This document shows, one piece after another, positions 52,631 through 58,103 of a stretch of 58,103 nucleotides of DNA (position 1 is its first letter; every line of letters begins with the position of its first letter). The stretch comes from Eggerthellaceae bacterium UBA3686 (lineage in GTDB: Bacteria; Actinomycetota; Coriobacteriia; Coriobacteriales; Eggerthellaceae). The position numbers were made by a program, and so were the translations under genes. The notes under the pieces were generated by a model. It was not told where the DNA came from. It ran no database searches and saw only the letters and a program-made list of their open reading frames with translations. The stretch is taken from assembly GCA_002371495.1 (NCBI GenBank), contig DFIX01000040.1:1-58103 (forward strand). Direction: 5' to 3'.

Positions 52631-54676
52631 ATGCACGATCGCAATCCCGTTGCCACGAACCACGAAAAGCTGCCCGAGTTCGCAGAACGAGACTCGTATG
52701 ATGCCATCGTCGTGGGCGCAGGCGTTATCGGCGCGGCAACGGCGCGCGAGCTTTCGCGCTACGAGCTGAACATCCTCGTGCTGGAAGCCGGGCTCGACCT
52801 GGCATGCGGGGCGACGCGCGCGAATTCGGGCATCGTGCATGCAGGTTTCGATCCGAAGCCCGGCACGCTGAAAGCGCGCTACAACGTGGAAGGCGCCGCG
52901 CTCTTTCCCCAATGGCAGCGCGAGCTGGAGTTCGGCTACTACAAGAACGGCGCGTTGGTGCTTGCTTTCGACGAGGCGGACCTCGCCGTGCTCGACGAGC
53001 TTGCCGAGCGCGCCCACGCGAACGGCGTCGAGGGCGTCTCGATTATCGGACAGGACGAGCTGCGCGAGCTCGAGCCCAACGTGTCGCACGACGCGATTGC
53101 CGCGCTGAGCGCGCCGACGAGCGGCATCTGCGACCCGTACGGGCTGACCTATGGCGCCGCCGAGAACGCGGCGGCCAACGGGGTGACCTTCCTGTTCGAC
53201 CAGGCAGTAATCGGCATCGTTTGCACCGACGACGGCTTCGAGGTTCGCACTAAGAGCGGCATGGCGCCCCTCGCTCATCACGAATCCGAAACCCACGTGC
53301 AGAGCGGTGCGGAATTCCGCCCACAGCACGGGGCGACCTTCCATGCGCGCGCCGTCGTAAACTGCGCTGGCATCCACGCCGACGAGATCAACAACATGGT
53401 AAGCACGCGCAAACTGCAGATCCAACCCGTTAAGGGCGAGTACCTGCTGTACCACAACGCCCTGGCGGGTACGTTCCACCACACGATGTTCCAGACGCCG
53501 GGTGCCCAGGGCAAGGGCGTGCTCGTGTCACCCGTCATCTTCGGCAACATCTTCATCGGGCCCAACGCCACTGCGGCCGACTCAAAGGACGACCTGACCA
53601 CCACGGCCGAGGGCATGACCGACGTGCTGGCCCGCGCGAAGCGGACCTGGTCAGGGGCCTCGACCGAACGGGTCATAGCGACTTACGCCGGACTCCGAGC
53701 GCGCGACGCCTCAGGTGCGGGTGACTTCATTGTTGGCGAAGCGCCCGACATGCAGGGCTTCTTCAACGCTGCCTGCATCGACTCGCCCGGTCTGGCAAGC
53801 GCTCCCGCCATCGCAACTGACCTGGCCCGCATGGCGGCGACCCGCCTCGGTGCCCGCGAGCGCGCGGACTTCGAGCCGCACCGCACGCCCGCTCCCCTCC
53901 TCGCCATGATGGACGAAACCTCACGCGCCGAGCTCATCGCCGCCAACCCGGCCTACGGCGTGCCCGTATGCGAATGTTGCCATGTGAGCGAAGGGGAAAT
54001 CGTCGACGTATTGCACCGCGCACTTCCTGCGCTGACGCTCGATGCTGTGAAATGGCGCACAGGCGCCACAATGGGCCCCTGCCACGGAGGCCGTTGCACA
54101 TCGCGCATCCTTCGCATCGCGCAGCGTGAGCTTGGGGAAGGCGCCCTTCAGGACCTGAAGCGTTTCCATAAATCGCCGCTCGTACTGGGCGCGCAGGACC
54201 CGCTAGACGATGCCACCGTGGAAGAGGCTGCGAACCAAGCCCGCGAAATGCGCGAACGCCTGGCTGCCGAGGGACTGCGCGAGACCGGCGGCGGCGAGCT
54301 CGGCTTGGCGGGCACGCGACCTGCTGGCATTTGCTCGGCCCTCGAAGCACTCGACCTGCTGGCGGTAACGAAGCGCCTGCCAGGCGCCGAGGTCGTGGTC
54401 TGGGGTACGCACGACGACGCCCTAAGGACGGCGCTTGTCCTGCACGATGCGGGTGCGCGCATTTGCCGGATCCTAGAATCGGAGCAAGAGCTGGCAGGCT
54501 CGCCCGAGCTGTTAGCCCAAGTAGCCGAACGCGACATCCCGATTGATTGCGGAGCACGCGCAACCCGCATCGCAGGTGCCAATCGTCTTGAAGGCATTTC
54601 CATCGCGCGCGCATCCAGCTGCGAGGAAATCGCCTGCGACTTGCTCGTGGCTTCGCCCCGTCTCGTCAAAGAGTAA
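52631..54676 (+). CDS. FAD-dependent oxidoreductase with BFD-like [2Fe-2S] domain (GlpA/LhgO-like)
   Basis: A 681-residue flavoprotein. FAD-binding GAGVIG (29-34) starts a DAO/GlpD-type domain with CGATRANSGIVHAGFDPKPG and GEYLLYH. Around residue 440 a BFD-like ferredoxin domain has CECCHVSEGE and MGPCHGGRC, four Cys for a [2Fe-2S] cluster. A third part contains the VVWGTHDDALRTALVLHDAG segment, like a Rossmann fold of a partner oxidoreductase. It may oxidise glycerol 3-phosphate, a hydroxy acid or an amine. GGAGG is right before ATG 52631, which decides the start. Confidence 0.85.
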   Translation: MHDRNPVATNHEKLPEFAERDSYDAIVVGAGVIGAATARELSRYELNILVLEAGLDLACGATRANSGIVHAGFDPKPGTLKARYNVEGAALFPQWQRELEFGYYKNGALVLAFDEADLAVLDELAERAHANGVEGVSIIGQDELRELEPNVSHDAIAALSAPTSGICDPYGLTYGAAENAAANGVTFLFDQAVIGIVCTDDGFEVRTKSGMAPLAHHESETHVQSGAEFRPQHGATFHARAVVNCAGIHADEINNMVSTRKLQIQPVKGEYLLYHNALAGTFHHTMFQTPGAQGKGVLVSPVIFGNIFIGPNATAADSKDDLTTTAEGMTDVLARAKRTWSGASTERVIATYAGLRARDASGAGDFIVGEAPDMQGFFNAACIDSPGLASAPAIATDLARMAATRLGARERADFEPHRTPAPLLAMMDETSRAELIAANPAYGVPVCECCHVSEGEIVDVLHRALPALTLDAVKWRTGATMGPCHGGRCTSRILRIAQRELGEGALQDLKRFHKSPLVLGAQDPLDDATVEEAANQAREMRERLAAEGLRETGGGELGLAGTRPAGICSALEALDLLAVTKRLPGAEVVVWGTHDDALRTALVLHDAGARICRILESEQELAGSPELLAQVAERDIPIDCGARATRIAGANRLEGISIARASSCEEIACDLLVASPRLVKE

Positions 54677-54753
54677 GGCCGTACGTAAACCGAGCGTGAT
54701 AATAAACAGGACTCGGGACGATCCTGGATCCCGTTTTGATTCAGCTGCCGCAC

Positions 54754-54788
54754 GAGCAGACAACGGGTTACGTCCCCGTTGTCTGCTC
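54754..54788. terminator. Hairpin at the end of the Cys-tail membrane protein gene
   Basis: GAGCAGACAACGGG (54754-54767) pairs with CCCGTTGTCTGCTC (54775-54788) around TTACGTC. The gene's last codons lie in the right arm. A second small stem CGGGA/TCCCG with TTTT (54714-54736) can end the convergent FAD gene. Confidence 0.7.
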
Positions 54789-56042
54789 GCGATATTTCTC
54801 AAGCTGGCTGAGCTTCAGGTCGGTGCGGTAGAAGTCCTTGGTCGAACACCCCGCCCTGCCGCCTCCGGCACAAGCGCAGGCGCAGGCGCAACCGCATGCA
54901 CAGGCACACGAGCTCGCACACGAGCTCGCGCGCGAGCTGCGGTGTCTGCTCGAGCTATGCGACGAAACGGAAATGGGCACGGGCACGACATGCACGCGCA
55001 AGTACGTGTCAGGCTGCGAGCTATAGGCGTACATGCCATCGGTCTTCTTGGCCTTGAGCGACTTTTCTTCTGCAGGAATATCCTGTTCGGTTACGGTCTC
55101 CTCGCTCTTGATCATGCTTCGCCCGCAATACTCGCAGGCGTCTTTACCCTCGGTGCGGGCCGCGCCGCAGCTGGGACACTCGGGGTAATAGACCACCTTC
55201 GTGCGGGTGATCTTCTTCGAGGTCTTCTTGCTGGACCTGAAACCCGTTGCAGCGTCGAACACCTCGACGACGGCCTGCAACAGACCCAAGATAAACTTGA
55301 GGATGCCATAGATGATGAACCCGATTATGCCAAAAAGGAACAGCCCCGCGAGGATGTCGGCAATCGAATCTTCTTCGCCATCGTAGGAGCCCTTCGTCAT
55401 GTCGTTCTCGATGGTCTTGTCGACATCGAAGGCGAAGGCGTCATCGGGATAGGCGACGTTTATCGTGTAGCGCTCGCCCTTGGCAAGCGGGGTTTTCCAT
55501 ATGTAATAACCCTTGTCCTGCTGCGCAGCAGGCGTTATGCGGTCGACTTTGTCAGCGTTCCACCTGATGGTCATGCTGTCGACCTCGATGTCGTCGAACC
55601 AGCCCGGCGTGAACTCGAAAACGGCCTCGCCCTGGTTGTCGCGCCCAACCTGGTACATGTAGTCCTGCACGAGCTTGAAATCGAAGCTCGCAACCTCGCC
55701 GGCGTAATATGACCGGTCCAAGTCAATGCGCGCATAACTTCCGCCCGACGAGTCGTACGAGATGCGCTTGACCGTGCTGTCCTGGCCCTCCATCGCAAAG
55801 TAGTGCTTGTTGGGAATGCCGACGCGCACCCAGCTGAGTGGTCCGTCTGACGTGGAGTCAAGCACTTTCCAATCGATGTGGTAGACCATGGTAAGCGTCG
55901 CATCCGGGTTGACGTCGACCGTGATGTCGTAGGCAACGATTTCGTCCAGATCGCCCGACGCCGCCCAGGCCTGCGGAATCGGCGTTACCGCCACAAGGGC
56001 AAACGCTAGCAGGGTAACGAACAGACTCAGTTTTGCCCTCAT
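54768..56042 (-). CDS. Membrane protein with zinc ribbon and CxC-repeat tail (DUF2207-like), putative radical SAM substrate
   Basis: A 424-residue protein. A signal peptide (MRAKLSLFVTLLAFALVAVT...AWA) exports an extracytoplasmic domain of about 200 residues resembling DUF2207. One strong span (ILAGLFLFGIIGFIIYGILK) follows. The remainder should be cytoplasmic: a zinc ribbon (CPSCG...CEYCG) and a tail with His/Ser/Arg then cysteines at 375, 379, 381, 383, 385, 387, 389, 391 and 399, as repeated Cys-Ala-Cys, then GGGRAG and a 25-residue end. Its ATG overlaps the stop of the radical SAM gene by four bases, so both are coupled. The tail is the likely target of that enzyme or binds metal. Confidence 0.75.
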   Translation of the reverse strand: MRAKLSLFVTLLAFALVAVTPIPQAWAASGDLDEIVAYDITVDVNPDATLTMVYHIDWKVLDSTSDGPLSWVRVGIPNKHYFAMEGQDSTVKRISYDSSGGSYARIDLDRSYYAGEVASFDFKLVQDYMYQVGRDNQGEAVFEFTPGWFDDIEVDSMTIRWNADKVDRITPAAQQDKGYYIWKTPLAKGERYTINVAYPDDAFAFDVDKTIENDMTKGSYDGEEDSIADILAGLFLFGIIGFIIYGILKFILGLLQAVVEVFDAATGFRSSKKTSKKITRTKVVYYPECPSCGAARTEGKDACEYCGRSMIKSEETVTEQDIPAEEKSLKAKKTDGMYAYSSQPDTYLRVHVVPVPISVSSHSSSRHRSSRASSCASSCACACGCACACACAGGGRAGCSTKDFYRTDLKLSQLEKYREQTTGT

Positions 56043-57577
56043 GCGATCGCCCCCTTCGCGTTGGCGGCCGTAGGCGTTCTCACGCCTTCGTTGGAAATTG
56101 CGGATATGCCCTCGTTCGTGGATGCGTGCTCGCCCGCAAGGGCATCTACCCCTGCGGTAACTGCACCGGCAGGGGTACCTGCGTTGGCATCTTCGCCCGC
56201 AGACGCATGTTTGCGCAGCGGGCAGGTGCCGTCCATCTTGGCCGAAGCTGCCCTGATCTGCTGGCAGCGGGCGTCGTACCAGACGTCGTGCCAGGTGTCG
56301 GCGCGCATGTCGCCGAGCACGGCGCCGCCGAGCCAACTTTGGCATGGAACGACATGACCGCCCGGCGTTATGGCCATGTTGCTCAGACACGCGCCGCACG
56401 ACGGCTCGGGCAAACCGAGCTCGTTGCAGAACCCTGGCTCGAGCCAGCCGGGTGAGGTGAAGTTGATTTCCATATCGTTGGCGTGGCAGAATTCCACTGC
56501 CTCGCGCAGTATCTGGCCAAGCTCGTCGGCAGTCAGCTGCAACCGCTCGGACTCGGGTTTGGCAGCGTTTCCCGTCGTAATGAGCCCCGAACACGTGACG
56601 TAGGCCACACCCATGCCGCGTAGGAACTCGAGCGTTTTCACGTAGTCGCGGTTGGCCGTGCAAAGCGGCGTGTTGACGCTCAGGTTCAGGCCCGCGGCCA
56701 GGGCGTTTCGTATGCCGGCTACAGTGTCGGCAAAGCGCGGCGCACCGACGAGCCCGTTGTGCGTACCCTCGTCGTACGAATAGAACGTGACCTGCACGCT
56801 GTCGAGCGAAACGCCGCGCAAGCGATCGCAGTACTCGCGCGTCAGCCGGATGCCGTTCGTATTCAGGCGCGTAACGAACCAGCGGGCGTAGTCGATGAGC
56901 TCGAACAGATCGTCGCGCATCGTGGGCTCGCCGCCCGTAAACGTAATCTGCGTAATGCCCGCATCGCGGCAGCGATCGATGATTTCCTTCCAATCGGCGG
57001 TCGAAAGCTCGGCCTCTTCCGCCTGCCTCTGGCCGGCAGCGTAACAGTGCACGCACTTCTGGTTGCAGTTCCAGCGGCCTTCCTTTTCCATGGCGCTTAC
57101 CATGACGTCCATGCGGTGAGGCGCGCGCATGAAAGGGGCGTATTCGCCGAGCGGCATGTATTCGATGGGTTCGTCGACCTCTTGGCCGCGTGCTACCTGG
57201 GCGAACGTTTTCATGATGGTGTAGATGTCGTTGCGCAGACGCTTCTTGCTGATGAAGGGGTACACTTTGCGCACAGCCTTGCAGGTTGCCTTCTGGATCT
57301 GCTCAAGGTCCTGATCGGTCACCGCCTTGCCATCGTAGCGGTTGACCGCGCGGATGAACTCGATCAGCAGGATGGCCCATGACGTGTTGACCGGGATGAC
57401 ATCCTGCCCGTTGATGATGGCGACGCTGGCAACCACATCGCCGCCTTCTTCGCCTTCCACGACGGGCGGTACCAGGAAGATGCGCACGACTCCCGGTCCG
57501 TCAGGATTAAGGGTGCAGTGGTACACCTCGTTGAAATTGCGCCGCGCGTACTCGTATACGCGTTTTTCAGGGTTCAT
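56039..57577 (-). CDS. Radical SAM/SPASM enzyme, putative peptide maturase
   Basis: A 512-residue radical SAM protein. The [4Fe-4S] motif is CNQKCVHC (171-178, CxxxCxxC) in WNCNQKCVHCYAAG, followed by TFTGGEPTM, TNGIRLT and other core strands. The C-terminal SPASM part holds FCNELGLPEPSCGAC, then HVVPCQSW, ARCQQ and GTCPLR: auxiliary cluster ligands typical of peptide maturases. The first 130 residues (VNTSWAILLIEFIRAVNRYD...) have a winged-helix-like look that could bind a peptide leader. GAGGGGGTG precedes ATG 57577. The tail is low complexity. The next gene carries a cysteine-rich tail, a likely substrate. Confidence 0.88.
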   Translation of the reverse strand: MNPEKRVYEYARRNFNEVYHCTLNPDGPGVVRIFLVPPVVEGEEGGDVVASVAIINGQDVIPVNTSWAILLIEFIRAVNRYDGKAVTDQDLEQIQKATCKAVRKVYPFISKKRLRNDIYTIMKTFAQVARGQEVDEPIEYMPLGEYAPFMRAPHRMDVMVSAMEKEGRWNCNQKCVHCYAAGQRQAEEAELSTADWKEIIDRCRDAGITQITFTGGEPTMRDDLFELIDYARWFVTRLNTNGIRLTREYCDRLRGVSLDSVQVTFYSYDEGTHNGLVGAPRFADTVAGIRNALAAGLNLSVNTPLCTANRDYVKTLEFLRGMGVAYVTCSGLITTGNAAKPESERLQLTADELGQILREAVEFCHANDMEINFTSPGWLEPGFCNELGLPEPSCGACLSNMAITPGGHVVPCQSWLGGAVLGDMRADTWHDVWYDARCQQIRAASAKMDGTCPLRKHASAGEDANAGTPAGAVTAGVDALAGEHASTNEGISAISNEGVRTPTAANAKGAIA

Positions 57578-57616
57578 CGCGCACCCCCTCGACAGATTGC
57601 CAGCTATGCAAGGAGA

Positions 57617-57622
57617 ATTATA
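57617..57622 (-). promoter_or_regulatory. -10 box for the radical SAM operon
   Basis: TATAAT on the minus strand (preceded by TT) lies about 40 bases before ATG 57577. No clear -35; an AGTGAGTC/GACTCACT palindrome (57629-57660) sits in its place. Confidence 0.5.
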
Positions 57623-57628
57623 AAGCGG

Positions 57629-57660
57629 AGTGAGTCAGGCCACCAGGTAGGCGACTCACT
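57629..57660. repeat. Palindrome AGTGAGTC...GACTCACT
   Basis: Arms 57629-57636 and 57653-57660, between the divergent radical SAM and MutT genes. Related to the AATGAGTC family. Confidence 0.6.
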
Positions 57661-57682
57661 AACGAGCGAAACGAGGGAGACC

Positions 57683-58081
57683 ATGAAGAGCATCGAAGTG
57701 GTTGCCGCGATCATCGAGCGCGACGGCAGCATATTGGCAACGCAGCGCGGCTACGGCGAGCATGCGGGCGGCTGGGAGTTTCCCGGCGGCAAGGTCGAGC
57801 TGGGCGAAACGCCCGAGCGAGCCATCGTGCGCGAAATCCAAGAGGAGCTGGCTGCCCGCATAGCTGTTGAGCGCTCGGTCTGTGTGATCGACCATGACTA
57901 CGACGCCTTCCACCTGCACATGCGCTGCTTGCTTTGCCACGTTGCCGAAGGCGACCTCGAGCTGCACGAGCACTTGGCGGCGCGCTGGCTCGACGCACGC
58001 ACCATCGACTCGGTCGCATGGCTGCCCGCAGACCGCAAAGTCGTCCAGGCAATCAAGGACCAGCACATCCTCCGCGCGTGA
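57683..58081 (+). CDS. MutT-type NUDIX hydrolase (8-oxo-dGTP diphosphatase-like)
   Basis: A 132-residue NUDIX protein. The NUDIX box GGKVELGETPERAIVREIQE with the following EL is complete (G-x5-E-x7-REUxEE). It starts MKSIEVVAAIIERDGSILAT, as MutT proteins do, and probably removes oxidised nucleotides. GAGGGAG precedes ATG 57683. The longer frame begins in the radical SAM gene and is not coding. It is divergent from that gene and ends the window. Confidence 0.9.
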   Translation: MKSIEVVAAIIERDGSILATQRGYGEHAGGWEFPGGKVELGETPERAIVREIQEELAARIAVERSVCVIDHDYDAFHLHMRCLLCHVAEGDLELHEHLAARWLDARTIDSVAWLPADRKVVQAIKDQHILRA

Positions 58082-58103
58082 AAATGTGAAAAAAGGGTCA
58101 GAC
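58082..58103. repeat. Partial palindromic repeat at the window edge
   Basis: AAAATGTGAAAAAAGGGTCA followed by GAC resembles the left half of a GTCTGACCC-type terminator repeat; the right half is outside the window. Confidence 0.4.

Noticed and set aside
54815..55026. Frames in the other phases of the Cys-tail region (Ala/Gln/His-rich or Arg-rich)
   Set aside because: They are shadows of the repetitive GC-rich codons of the CxC tail.
56043..57056. Extending the CxC-tail gene upstream to 57056
   Set aside because: That part is out of phase inside the radical SAM gene. The signal peptide starts at ATG 56042, overlapping the previous stop.

Overview
The window is about 58 kb of high-GC bacterial DNA from what looks like an anaerobic gut actinobacterium of the class Coriobacteriia (Eggerthellaceae-like). 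The grounds are the gene mix: a Tat-exported surface protein with a KTGD-type sorting tail, many Ser/Ala-rich lipoproteins, zinc-ribbon membrane proteins, hydroxylamine reductase, a complete fructose PTS, and frequent short palindromic intergenic repeats. No marker allows a firm species call.

Layout. 1-2.7 kb: truncated MFS transporter, TauE-type exporter and shikimate dehydrogenase (minus). 3-5.4 kb: thermolysin-family lipoprotein protease (plus). 5.4-11 kb: five-gene nickel/peptide ABC importer (minus) with a well-formed promoter and a palindromic operator. 11.3-15 kb: tRNA-Asp, a broken integrase, a giant Tat-exported, wall-anchored zinc phospholipase C-like protein and a gene fragment, apparently an old integration site. 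15.3-20.3 kb: fruK-fruA-ptsH-ptsI operon. 20.5-23 kb: gene debris, an endonuclease-like protein, AT-rich DNA and a tRNA-Asp 3' remnant. 24-29.3 kb: an aspartate 4-decarboxylase carrying a lipoprotein signal, a HAD phosphatase lipoprotein, and a Na+/alanine-glycine symporter behind a glycine riboswitch. 29.4-36 kb: lipase-like hydrolase, a zinc-ribbon membrane operon, hydroxylamine reductase, and a ferritin-like protein with a small winged-helix partner. 36-47 kb: lipoproteins, a decayed helicase, and a tandem CASTOR/POLLUX-like and NaChBac-like channel pair. 47-53 kb: decaying accessory DNA (Fic remnant, aldo/keto reductase remnant) mixed with housekeeping genes (YigZ, TfoX-like). 52.6-58 kb: FAD/BFD oxidoreductase, a radical SAM/SPASM enzyme overlapping a membrane protein with a Cys-Ala-Cys tail, and a MutT hydrolase.

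The strongest candidate for an undescribed system is the radical SAM pair at 54.8-57.6 kb. The two genes overlap by four bases. The maturase-like enzyme lies directly upstream of a one-span membrane protein whose predicted cytoplasmic tail holds nine cysteines in 25 residues, mostly as CxC repeats. This suggests a membrane-anchored protein whose tail is modified by the enzyme or binds metal. Second is the lipoprotein form of a PLP-dependent aspartate decarboxylase, an enzyme normally cytoplasmic, encoded near an alanine/glycine symporter.

All calls come from reading the sequence; no database search was run. Protein starts were chosen from Shine-Dalgarno sites, signal peptides and domain boundaries and often differ from the longest open frame.
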